Positions 16,948-25,175 of a stretch of 64,000 bases of DNA are shown one piece after another. The position numbers were made by a program, and so were the translations under genes. The notes below the pieces were generated by a model that saw only the letters and a program-made list of their open reading frames with translations, ran no database searches and was not told where the DNA came from. The first letter of the stretch is position 1; the number at the start of each line of letters is the position of its first letter. This stretch comes from Paraburkholderia sp041321145 (GTDB lineage: Bacteria; Pseudomonadota; Gammaproteobacteria; Burkholderiales; Burkholderiaceae), in the NCBI RefSeq assembly GCF_041321145.1, contig NZ_JBGGWA010000011.1, positions 124,001-188,000 on the forward strand. Direction: 5' to 3'.

Positions 16948-18327
16948 ATGACCACCATCGCAATCGGGTATCCGAGGCAGACGAGTGCTACGGACGATGC
17001 GCAACTGAATGCCAGCTTCGCGCGTCAGCCGATTCTGAATCGGGACGGCATGCTGTGCGGCTATGAAATCAAAGTGCGCGCACCGGAGTTGGTCGCAACT
17101 GCCGCCGCTTCGGAGGCGGCCGCAGCGCCTGCCACGGATTCGATTGCAGATGCCGAGGCGATGCCGGGCCGTGCGCCCGAGCCGGCGCAACGGGTGGCGC
17201 GGGCGGTCGTTCGCGGTCTGATTCAGAGCAATGTGCGCGGTGCGCTCACCGGCCATCCCGCCTACGTGGATGTCAGCCGCGAGATGCTGTTCGACGACTC
17301 GATCCTGCGGCTGCCCGCTGAACGCTTCCTGTTCGAACTGCCGCCGGCGATCGAGGTCGACGACGCGTTGGTCGCGCGCATCGTTCAGTTGCACGGCCGG
17401 CGCTATCGCTTCGTACTCGACGAAGTGACGCAGCCCAACGAGACGTTCGCCCGACTGCTGCCGTACGCGGAGGTCGTCAAGATCGACTTCACGCGTGCCT
17501 CGAGTGCGCTGTTGCCCAAGCTGACGAGCGTGCTCAAGTCGGCGGGCAAGCTGCTGATCGCGCTGGGCATTGATGCGCAGACCGATTTCGAAGCGGCGCA
17601 TGGTCTCGGCTTCGATCGTTTTCAAGGCTACTACTTCGCGCGCGCGCAGACCTCGATGACGCGGCGTGTCAGCGCGCCGCGGCACGCGTTGCTGAACCTG
17701 CTGCAACTGCTGTCGGGCGAGCCGACTGTCGCGCAACTCGAAGCGGAACTCAAACTGAATCCGGTGCTGGTGATGCATCTGATGAAGCTTGCGAATTCGA
17801 GCGGCCTTGCGGTCGGTCATAAGGTGACGACGCTGCGTGAGGCGATCAATGCGACCGGCACGAATCGGATCGCCCGCTGGACGCAATTGCTGTTGTATGC
17901 GGATGGCCGGAAGGTTGCGCTCGAGGACGATCCTCTGCTGCAACTCGCGGCGACCCGGGCGCGTTTCATGGAACTGGCGATCGAGCGCTTGCCCGAAGCC
18001 GGACGCGACGAAGCCGATGCGGCGTTTCTGACCGGCGTGTTTTCGTTTGTCGACGCGGTGTTCGGTGGGTCACTCGAAAGCACGTTGAATGTGCTGACGC
18101 TATCGCGGCCGATTCAGGCGGGCATCTTGCATCGACAGGGCGTGCTGGGGTTGCTGCTGACGGCGGTCGAAGCGCTTGAGCGTGGGGCGTGGGATGAGAT
18201 CGATGCCGTGTGCACGCGCTTGCAGCCGTTGACGGTGGAAGAGATCGCGCAGTTGGGGCTGGCGGCGGGGGCGTGGGCCGGGGTTGCGGATCGGAGCGCG
18301 GAGGGGTTGGAAAGGATTGAGGATTGA
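16948..18327 (+). CDS. EAL-HDOD signalling protein with degenerate EAL domain
   Basis: This 459-residue protein joins an N-terminal EAL domain (about 22-240) to an HDOD domain (about 245-455), the YuxH-type layout. Compared with active EAL phosphodiesterases several metal-binding positions are changed: the Asn of the VNLS motif is D108, the DD pair is D158-E159, and the AEGVET glutamate is replaced (LIALGIDA, L206). E40, E130 and K178 remain. It is therefore probably a c-di-GMP sensor or scaffold and not an enzyme (inference). The HDOD part (LAEALKLNPVLVMHLMKLANSS-like region) is well conserved. It is a paralogue of the gene at 22468-23805, which keeps the catalytic residues. An alanine-rich linker lies at about residues 50-75. 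Confidence 0.82.
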   Translation: MTTIAIGYPRQTSATDDAQLNASFARQPILNRDGMLCGYEIKVRAPELVATAAASEAAAAPATDSIADAEAMPGRAPEPAQRVARAVVRGLIQSNVRGALTGHPAYVDVSREMLFDDSILRLPAERFLFELPPAIEVDDALVARIVQLHGRRYRFVLDEVTQPNETFARLLPYAEVVKIDFTRASSALLPKLTSVLKSAGKLLIALGIDAQTDFEAAHGLGFDRFQGYYFARAQTSMTRRVSAPRHALLNLLQLLSGEPTVAQLEAELKLNPVLVMHLMKLANSSGLAVGHKVTTLREAINATGTNRIARWTQLLLYADGRKVALEDDPLLQLAATRARFMELAIERLPEAGRDEADAAFLTGVFSFVDAVFGGSLESTLNVLTLSRPIQAGILHRQGVLGLLLTAVEALERGAWDEIDAVCTRLQPLTVEEIAQLGLAAGAWAGVADRSAEGLERIED

Positions 18328-18404
18328 GGGGGTTCGTCTGCGAGTTGATGGGCTGATGTTGATGTGCATTGAACCGCGGTTGGGCGGTGGCGGCGCAGAC
18401 GTCG

Positions 18405-18772
18405 TCCATCAATGTCAGGCGCAAGGCGCAGTCAAGCTATTCCAAAACGGCGAAGCAAGGCTTCGACGCGTCGCCGAAACCGAACAGCAGGTCGCGCTGA
18501 ATGTCTGGAAAAGCTATGAGGCGGTGCGAGCCGGTGCGCAAACCCTGCAGCAGGCGGAGGCTTTACAGGAGAACGCCGCCTTGGCGTTCGATGCAGCGCA
18601 GGCGCGCTACAAAATCGGCGTGGCGAACATCATTGAACTGCTGCACGCACAAGACGCACTTGTTGCAGCAAGGCATCAACGCATCGCAACACTGTCCGAC
18701 TGGTTCGTCGCACGCCTGAGTCTGGCTGCGAGCCTCGGCGAACTCGACTTAGGGCAAATACAAAACCGGTGA
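18405..18772 (+). pseudogene. C-terminal fragment of a TolC-family outer-membrane efflux gene
   Basis: About 110 codons encode a coiled-coil stretch, RVAETEQQVALNVWKSYEAV then ALAFDAAQARYKIGVANIIELLHAQ and LSLAASLGELDLG, typical of the last third of TolC-type outer-membrane factors. The first two thirds, including the signal peptide, are absent, and the frame continues upstream into unrelated sequence next to the EAL-HDOD stop. There is no start with a ribosome binding site. It is a truncated relic; no intact efflux pump gene is next to it. Confidence 0.75.
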
Positions 18773-18808
18773 GAGTGAAGCACCGTGATCAACGATCACG
18801 CCACGTCT

Positions 18809-20266
18809 TCACATCGTCTCCATTTCCTGCATTTGCCCCAGGCCGAAAAAACGTCCTAACTCCTTGGCCATCTCATTCAACGCACTCATTTCTTTCTGCG
18901 AGATCCGGCGTGGCTCCTGCGTGTGAGACCAGTCGCCATATAACAGCGCCACCGTCTGATCGCTTTCATCGCCGACCGGCAGCAGCACGAAGGCGCGGGC
19001 GTCGTCGAACGAGCGGCGGAACCATTCCGGTAGTCGCGCGACCATTTTCGGGTCACGTGCGTTCTCGATGAAGATGCCGACCGAGTTCGCAATCGCGAGA
19101 TGAAATACGTCGGGCTCGAAAGCGGCGTTGAACGTGAGCTTCGGCAGCGCGGCGTCGATTTTCGGACCCAGGCCCAAGCGGGCCTTGAAGGTGCCGTTGC
19201 TGTGCTTGACGAACACGACCGTGCGCGCAAAGCCGAGGCCGGCCAGCACGGTTTCCGCGGCCATCGCGAGCGCGGCGGCGAGCGGACTGCCGTCGGGCAG
19301 GCCGCGCAGGTCTTCGACGCCCGCTGTGATACGCGCCTCCGGATTGAGCGCCTCGCGTGCAATCGCGTCCGCATTGGCGCGCAACTCGACAATTTCACGC
19401 ATCACGCCGTCGCCACCTTCTTCACGGGCGAGCGCGACGCTCATTTCATGCAGCACTTCCGGATCGGTATTCAGTGCGGGGCTGTATTCCCGCGCCAGTT
19501 CGGCGATGCGTTCCTCGCGTTCCCAGTCCGGCGTGTTCTGCTGAGTCAGCACGTCGGCGACCGCCGTCGAATAATTGGTGATGGCGCGCAGCCACTGCAC
19601 CTGGCGCGGCTGCTCGGCATCCAGCGGATCGAACTCGCCCATGCCGGCGCGGATCATGTCGGGCAAGCGCCAGCGCACCGCGGCTTCGGCGCCGATTTCG
19701 TCGAACGTGACGCCGAGCACCAGCACGCAGGCATCGGCTTCGGGCGTGCCGCCCTCCATATGCCGGCGGATCTGATCCCACTCGGCGTCGAGATAGAACA
19801 CCACCAGCAGCTTGCCGATCTGCCGCATCAGCGTGCAGACCACGGCTTCTTCACCGGCGCGCAGATCGCCGCGTTCGGTCAGCTTGCGGGCGACGCAGCC
19901 GGACAGCAGCGTGCGGTTCAGTTCAAGTTTCGCGTCGATGCGGCGCGGCGCGCTGTGATGAAAGTGATCGACGATTTTCAGGCCGACCACCAGATGGCCG
20001 ACCGCATCCATGCCGAGCACCATCAGCGCGCGCGACACGGTGGTGATGTTGCCGCCGAACGCCATGTACATGGCCGAGTTGGCAAGCCGCAGCACTTTTT
20101 GCGTCAAGGCGAAATCCGATAACACGACCTGGACGAGGCCCGTGAAGTCGAGATCGTCGTTGTTCATCGCCGCCATGGTGGTGCGCAGCGACTGCGACAG
20201 CATGGGGAAATCGCCGCGCTCGCTCATTTGCGTCCAGAGCCGGTCGAGCACCGCCGCTTTTACCAT
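18809..20266 (-). CDS. HDOD-domain protein with C-terminal GAF-like domain
   Basis: This 485-residue protein starts with an HDOD domain (about 1-230), including LDFTGLVQVVLSDFALTQKVLRLANSA and RALMVLGMDAVGHLVVG, followed by a helical linker and a GAF-like sensory region (about 300-480) with LAMAAETVLAGLGFARTVVFV and VLLPVGDESDQTVALLYGDW. HDOD proteins are catalytically inert relatives of HD phosphohydrolases and act as regulators in signalling and motility (established knowledge). The start at 20266 (MVKAAVLD) is preferred; 20290 adds eight non-conserved residues. It is convergent with the TolC fragment and in the same direction as the GGDEF-EAL gene 90 bp upstream, so the two may form an operon. 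Confidence 0.8.
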   Translation of the reverse strand: MVKAAVLDRLWTQMSERGDFPMLSQSLRTTMAAMNNDDLDFTGLVQVVLSDFALTQKVLRLANSAMYMAFGGNITTVSRALMVLGMDAVGHLVVGLKIVDHFHHSAPRRIDAKLELNRTLLSGCVARKLTERGDLRAGEEAVVCTLMRQIGKLLVVFYLDAEWDQIRRHMEGGTPEADACVLVLGVTFDEIGAEAAVRWRLPDMIRAGMGEFDPLDAEQPRQVQWLRAITNYSTAVADVLTQQNTPDWEREERIAELAREYSPALNTDPEVLHEMSVALAREEGGDGVMREIVELRANADAIAREALNPEARITAGVEDLRGLPDGSPLAAALAMAAETVLAGLGFARTVVFVKHSNGTFKARLGLGPKIDAALPKLTFNAAFEPDVFHLAIANSVGIFIENARDPKMVARLPEWFRRSFDDARAFVLLPVGDESDQTVALLYGDWSHTQEPRRISQKEMSALNEMAKELGRFFGLGQMQEMETM

Positions 20267-20357
20267 GTGAGTCCCGCCAAAGCCATACATGTTCCAATGA
20301 GTGCCGCACTGGCATTAAACCGGCATCTTCCGCCGCGCACGAAGTTTGCCTGCATCG

Positions 20358-22172
20358 CTATGCGGTATGCAGGTGAAGCGTGCGCGCTTCGAAACGCTGC
20401 GCGAGTTCGTCGGAGGGCAACGCCTTGCAGACGAGCCACCCCTGAATATGGTCGCATCCCATCTCGGTGAGCAGGGCGCGTTGTGCTTCTGTTTCGACGC
20501 CCTCGGCAACCAGTTCGAGGTCGAGTGTTTGCGCAAGTCCGACGACCGCGCTTACGATTGCCTGATCGTTCCGGGAGGTTAGCAGATTCTCGACAAAACT
20601 CCTGTCGATCTTGAGCTTCGCCAAGGGGAATCGTTGCAGGTAAGCCAGGCTCGAATAGCCGGTGCCGAAATCGTCGACGGCAAAGCGGATGCCCATTGCG
20701 GTCAGGTCTTCGAGCAGGACCTTGGCATGCGCCGGGTCGTGCATCAGCAGGCTTTCGGTGATCTCGAACACGAGACGGCGTGGATCGATGCCCGTCAATT
20801 CGATCGCTTCGCGCACGGCGTCCTTGAAGCGCGGATCGCGGAACTGCTGCGGCGACACGTTGACGGCGACGTATTGCAACGAGATGCCCCGCGCGTCCCA
20901 CTGGATCAACTGCATGCAGGCGACCTTCAACACCCAGTTGCCGAGGAAGTTGATCAGCCCGATCGACTCCGCGAGCGGAATGAACATCGAAGGGGGAACC
21001 AGACCATGCAACGGGTGCGACCAGCGGATCAACGCTTCGACACCGACCACGCCGTGCGTGCGGCTGCTCGTGATCGGCTGGAAGTGTAGCGAGAACTCGC
21101 CATTGCGGACACCGTCGTAGAGGTCGGCCTCCAACTTCAGGCGCTCGGCGTCGGCGGGGTTGTCGTCCGGTACGTAGAAGGCGAGCGTGTTGCCGCCGGC
21201 TCCCTTGGCCTGCAGCAAGGCATGGTCGGCCCAGCGCAGCAGGTGGGTGTCGTGGGCGGCGTCGTCGTTGGCGTGGCGCACGTCGGGGTAGAGCGCAATG
21301 CCGATGCTCGCCGACAGATGCACCTGCTGGCCGTTGTACACATACGGCTGCTGGATCGCGGTCAACAGACGCCGTGCCAGCGTTTCGGCGGCGGCCGCCG
21401 CGTCGGTGCGGCTGGCCGCGGGCTTCACGAGGATCGCGAACTCGTCGCTGGCTACGCGCGCCACCGTCTCGCTCGGGCTCGTCATATTCAACAGACGCCG
21501 CGCGGTGTCGCGCAGCATCTCGTCGCCGGCGTCGTAGCCGAGCGCGCGGTTCACGCGCTGATAGTCGTCGAGATCGAGCAGGAGCAGTGCGGCCGGCGTG
21601 CCGTGGGCGTCGGCCTGCTGTTGCGCATCGAGCAGCGCGGGGATCAATGCCGACTGATTGGCGAGGTTGGTCAGGCGGTCCAGATGCAGCGCCTGGGTCA
21701 AGCGTTCCTCGGTGGCGCGCCAGGCCGACACGTCAAAGCCGGCGATCGCATAGCCGTCGATGCCGTCGTGGCTGCTGCGCACCACGCGCAGTTCGACGGT
21801 GATCGGGTAGGTCAGCGACTTGATGAGGCCGAGCGTGGCCTTCTCGACATTGCCGGTGGCGGTGGCGCGCGTCAGCAGCGCGTCGAGGCGCGGCGCGTCG
21901 GCGGGCGCCACGAGATCGTGCAGCGTGATGGTCTCGAGATACTCGCGGTGATAGCCGATGAAGCGCAGGCTGGCTTCGGAAACATAAAGGAAGTGCAGTT
22001 TGCTATCGACGTGCGCCAGCAGGTCGACGGCGCCGACTACCTGTTCCAGTTGCGCCGTGCGGCTTGCGGCCGACTGCGGTTTGCTGGGGTCGCGCCGGCC
22101 GAACGCACGGAGCCGGTCGATGAGCGTGCGCAAGGAGCCCCGGCGGGGCGCGGTGATGCTGTTCGCTTCCAT
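20358..22172 (-). CDS. PAS-GGDEF-EAL protein, probable c-di-GMP phosphodiesterase
   Basis: This protein of about 604 residues has a PAS sensor (about 45-155), a GGDEF domain (about 160-330) and an EAL domain (about 345-595). The GGDEF signature reads ASDEF, both glycines being lost, so cyclase activity is unlikely; such domains often bind GTP allosterically. The EAL domain is complete: GVEALIRW, AVNVSPQQF, FEITESLL, AVDDFGTGYSSL, LKIDRSFV, VAEGVET. It should hydrolyse c-di-GMP at the inner face of the membrane or in the cytoplasm; no membrane helices are seen. The ATG at 22172 (MEANSITAP) is preferred; a GTG at 22217 is possible. Confidence 0.88.
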   Translation of the reverse strand: MEANSITAPRRGSLRTLIDRLRAFGRRDPSKPQSAASRTAQLEQVVGAVDLLAHVDSKLHFLYVSEASLRFIGYHREYLETITLHDLVAPADAPRLDALLTRATATGNVEKATLGLIKSLTYPITVELRVVRSSHDGIDGYAIAGFDVSAWRATEERLTQALHLDRLTNLANQSALIPALLDAQQQADAHGTPAALLLLDLDDYQRVNRALGYDAGDEMLRDTARRLLNMTSPSETVARVASDEFAILVKPAASRTDAAAAAETLARRLLTAIQQPYVYNGQQVHLSASIGIALYPDVRHANDDAAHDTHLLRWADHALLQAKGAGGNTLAFYVPDDNPADAERLKLEADLYDGVRNGEFSLHFQPITSSRTHGVVGVEALIRWSHPLHGLVPPSMFIPLAESIGLINFLGNWVLKVACMQLIQWDARGISLQYVAVNVSPQQFRDPRFKDAVREAIELTGIDPRRLVFEITESLLMHDPAHAKVLLEDLTAMGIRFAVDDFGTGYSSLAYLQRFPLAKLKIDRSFVENLLTSRNDQAIVSAVVGLAQTLDLELVAEGVETEAQRALLTEMGCDHIQGWLVCKALPSDELAQRFEARTLHLHTA

Positions 22173-22467
22173 GTTTGTCGCTGGCAACCTGTATTCGTCT
22201 GCAGGCGGGCGGCTCACTGCCCGACGTGTCTGGGCGGTTGAGAGGATCAGGCCGCCCCATCAGAACGAGATAACGACCCGCGCCGGGAAATCTTTAGTGT
22301 CTGCTGCAAAAAACAAATTGTAAGGGAGCGGTTGCGTCGTCCCGCGTCGTCGCGGGCGCGATTCGGTTAAAGTGACGCGGCTTGCCGTCCGTTAATACGG
22401 CAAACCCATTGTGCAGTCCGGCTGTGACGTCGCTGCGCAGCTTTCCGAACACTTGCACCGATGATCC

Positions 22468-23805
22468 ATGTCTGAACGTCACTCTGTCGGGGCCCTCCCC
22501 CGGCACGTCGAGGTGCTCGAGCAATGTGCCGAAAACGCCGGCCCGGCGTCCGATGCGCAGTTCGTCTATTTGGGCCGCCAGCCGATTCTCGATCGCGAAG
22601 GCGCGCTGAATGCCTACGAATTATTGTTTCGAGCCGGCGCGCACAACTACGCCGAAGTCACCGACGATGCCCAGGCCACGGCGCAGGTCGTGGCCCGCGC
22701 GATCGGCGGGATCGGCGTGCCGGCGGTGCTGGGCCGGCACCGCGGCTTCGTCAACATCGACCGCGCGCTGCTCTTTAACGACATCGTCCATGTGATGCCA
22801 CCCGAGCGCTTCGTGCTCGAAATCCTTGAGACCGTGAAGTTCGATGCGCAACTGGCCCGCCGGCTGACCGAATTGCGCCGCGCCGGCTTTCAGGTGGCGC
22901 TCGACGACGTCAGCGACCTGTCCGACGAACTGCTCGCCGTGCTGCCGTACGCGGACATTGTCAAGATTGACTTCCTGCAGACCAGGCGGCCCGTGCTTGC
23001 CAGGCTGGCATCGACGGTGCGCAGCCACGGCAAGACGCTCCTCGCGGAGAAAGTCGAGACGCGCGAAGACTTCGCGCTCGCTCGCGACCTCGGCTTCGAT
23101 CTGTTTCAGGGATACTTTTTCGCGCGGCCGCAGGTATTGGCCGCGCCGCGCAACCGCTCGCCGCGCCCCGGACTGCTGCGTTTGCTGGCGCTGTTGTCGC
23201 GCGACGCCGGGATTGTCGAGCTCGAGGCGGAGCTCAAGCTGAACCCTAGCGTGGTGGTGCAACTGCTGCGCCTCGTCAATTCGAGCGGATTCGGGTTGGG
23301 ACGCAATATCGCCTCGCTGCGCGAGGCCATCATCGCCACCGGAACGCGGCAGATTTCGCGCTGGGCGCAACTGTTGCTGTACGCGGACTGCGGCGATCTG
23401 CCGTGGCGCGCCGATCCGCTGGTGCAACTGGCCGGCACGCGCTCGCGCTTCATGGAGCTGGCCGCAGGCCGGCTACGCCCGTCCGACGACGAATTTGCCG
23501 ATGCCGCTTTCATGACCGGTATTTTTTCTCTGATCCATGTGGTGCTCGGCAGCACGCCGGCGGCGGTACTCGAGAAACTCGGCCTTGCACCGCAGATTCG
23601 CGAGGCGATCGTCTCGCAGAGCGGTGCGCTCGGCACCTTGTTGCGGATTGCCGAAGCGGCCGGGGAGGGTGCCGAGCCCACCTTGATCGCAGCCGGACCC
23701 GATGCGCCGGCGGGTTTCGCCTCACTCACGCCCGAGGTGCTGGCCGAGCTGAACCTGTCCGCCGCGGCGTGGTTCGGCTCGCATATCCAAGAGGCGGTCG
23801 CCTGA
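22468..23805 (+). CDS. EAL-HDOD signalling protein with intact EAL residues
   Basis: This 445-residue paralogue of the 16948 gene has an EAL domain (about 32-235) and an HDOD domain (about 240-440). Unlike its partner it retains the positions expected for metal and substrate: E51 (YELL), N96 (FVNID), E118, D146-D147 (ALDDV), K166 (VKID), E194 and E197 (AEKVET) and the Gln of LFQGYFF. It may be an active phosphodiesterase, although many YuxH-type proteins are not. It is divergent from the PAS-GGDEF-EAL gene, with about 250 bp between starts, so the two may share regulation. Confidence 0.82.
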   Translation: MSERHSVGALPRHVEVLEQCAENAGPASDAQFVYLGRQPILDREGALNAYELLFRAGAHNYAEVTDDAQATAQVVARAIGGIGVPAVLGRHRGFVNIDRALLFNDIVHVMPPERFVLEILETVKFDAQLARRLTELRRAGFQVALDDVSDLSDELLAVLPYADIVKIDFLQTRRPVLARLASTVRSHGKTLLAEKVETREDFALARDLGFDLFQGYFFARPQVLAAPRNRSPRPGLLRLLALLSRDAGIVELEAELKLNPSVVVQLLRLVNSSGFGLGRNIASLREAIIATGTRQISRWAQLLLYADCGDLPWRADPLVQLAGTRSRFMELAAGRLRPSDDEFADAAFMTGIFSLIHVVLGSTPAAVLEKLGLAPQIREAIVSQSGALGTLLRIAEAAGEGAEPTLIAAGPDAPAGFASLTPEVLAELNLSAAAWFGSHIQEAVA

Positions 23806-23994
23806 CGCCTGGGCCGCAATCGTGCGTGCGAGCGTGCTTCCCGTGCGCATCCGCCGTGCATCCTTTCTGCGGGTTCCTACGTACCTTGTCTGTACGTGGT
23901 CCAATAGCGAGTTGAGAGTGCCGGAATTCGGCTGAACGCCGCGACCTCCGGCTCAGTGCGCAACCGCGTGCATTAACGTTTCGAGGGACTGCAG

Positions 23995-24558
23995 ATGAAG
24001 AGAAAGCTCATACCGGTGGCGCTCGCCGCCGTGTTGTCGGTGGGGTTCGCGATGCATTCGCTGACGGCCTCGGCCACGCTCAAGCCGGGCGCCGTAGCGC
24101 CGCAGTTCACCACGCAGGCTTCGCTGGGCGGCAAGACTTATACGTATTCGCTGGCCGAGGAGTTGAAGAAAGGCCCGGTGGTGGTGTATTTCTATCCGGC
24201 GGCGTTCACGTCGGGATGCACGATCGAAGCCCACGAGTTTGCCGACGCCGTCGACGAATACAAGAAATATGGCGCTACGGTGATCGGCGTGTCGCACGAC
24301 AACATCGACACCTTGACGAAGTTTTCGGTGAGCGAATGCCGCAGCAAATTCCCGGTGGCTGCCGACGCCGACTCGAAGGTGATCGGCGAATATGACGCGG
24401 GCTTGCCGATGCATAGCTCGATGGCCAATCGCGTGTCGTACGTGATCGCGCCGGACGGCAAGATCATTTACGAGTACACGAGCCTCTCGCCGGAGAAGCA
24501 CGTCGAGAACACGCTCAAGGCGGTGAAGGAGTGGGCGGCAACGCATAAGCAGCAGTAG
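23995..24558 (+). CDS. Exported peroxiredoxin (BCP/PrxQ-like)
   Basis: This 187-residue thioredoxin-fold peroxidase has a signal peptide (about 1-27, SASA before LKPG) and should act in the periplasm on peroxides. The peroxidatic cysteine is C75 in YFYPAAFTSGCTIEAHEF. A second cysteine, C115 in SVSECRSKFP, could be the resolving residue, but it is not at the +5 position of E. coli BCP, so the mechanism is uncertain. The ATG at 23995 begins a typical MKRKLIPVALAAVLS signal. No dedicated reductase is adjacent. Confidence 0.85.
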   Translation: MKRKLIPVALAAVLSVGFAMHSLTASATLKPGAVAPQFTTQASLGGKTYTYSLAEELKKGPVVVYFYPAAFTSGCTIEAHEFADAVDEYKKYGATVIGVSHDNIDTLTKFSVSECRSKFPVAADADSKVIGEYDAGLPMHSSMANRVSYVIAPDGKIIYEYTSLSPEKHVENTLKAVKEWAATHKQQ

Positions 24559-24661
24559 CGTAGAGCCGGGCACTCGCGCGACAGCACATTTTTCGCAATG
24601 GTTTTTTGCCATGAGGTTTAAGGCGGCACCGTGCTAGGCTGATTTTTTGTCTAGCGAGCTT

Positions 24662-25129
24662 ATGATGCCGATTCTTGTTGCGTTGATCGCGCTGATCGCG
24701 CTGGTGTATGGCGCAGTGCAGGCTTTTTATGCCTTGCAGGCGGCGTTCGGCCTGGCCATTGCGGTTGGGGCTGCTGTTCTTGTCGTTGTGCTTTTGATTG
24801 CCGCGGCGCTTTATTGGTGGCGGCGTCGGAAGGAGGTCGCGCCCAACATTCGCGATGGCGATTGGACGCATGAGCTTAAAGGGAGTTGGGGTTCGGTCCG
24901 GCTTGCTGCGGGCAAACGGCTATGTGAGATTCGCCTCGGCGGCGAGCAGGGGAATTATATTTTTGCCGACCTGCTTGAAGCAGCGCCGCAAGGCCATGAT
25001 GCTCAATCGCAAGTCGCTTTGAAGGTCAGGGACGCGAAGCATCAGGTTTGGCTTGTGCCCATGCAGGACGAGCGGCAGGCCAAACAGTGGGCGCGGATTT
25101 TTTTGCTCGCCACGGAGCAGAAGCTTTAG
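24662..25129 (+). CDS. Small membrane protein of unknown function
   Basis: This 155-residue protein has two adjacent hydrophobic segments at the N-terminus (about residues 2-25 and 30-52) followed by WWRRRK and a soluble C-terminal domain of about 95 residues (NIRDGDWTHELKGSWGSVRLAAGKRLCEIRLGG, then WLVPMQDERQAKQWARIF). I do not recognise a named family. An ATG pair at 24662/24665 is the most likely start; a TTG at 24647 is in frame. It is convergent with the mdt operon, with a hairpin between. Confidence 0.6.
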   Translation: MMPILVALIALIALVYGAVQAFYALQAAFGLAIAVGAAVLVVVLLIAAALYWWRRRKEVAPNIRDGDWTHELKGSWGSVRLAAGKRLCEIRLGGEQGNYIFADLLEAAPQGHDAQSQVALKVRDAKHQVWLVPMQDERQAKQWARIFLLATEQKL

Positions 25130-25137
25130 GTTTCACG

Positions 25138-25172
25138 TTGCGCCGGGCGGTGCCAAGCGCCGCCCGGCGCAA
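25138..25172. terminator. Hairpin between convergent genes
   Basis: A 13-bp perfect GC-rich stem (arms 25138-25150 and 25160-25172) with a nine-base loop lies between the stop of the small membrane protein and the stop of mdtC. There is no T-run on either strand. It probably acts as a bidirectional 3'-end structure. Confidence 0.6.
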
Positions 25173-25175
25173 GAA

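Noticed and set aside
18284..18772. Whole frame as a functional 162-residue protein
   Set aside because: Only its second part resembles a family (TolC C-terminus), and the first part is unrelated sequence overlapping the EAL-HDOD stop.
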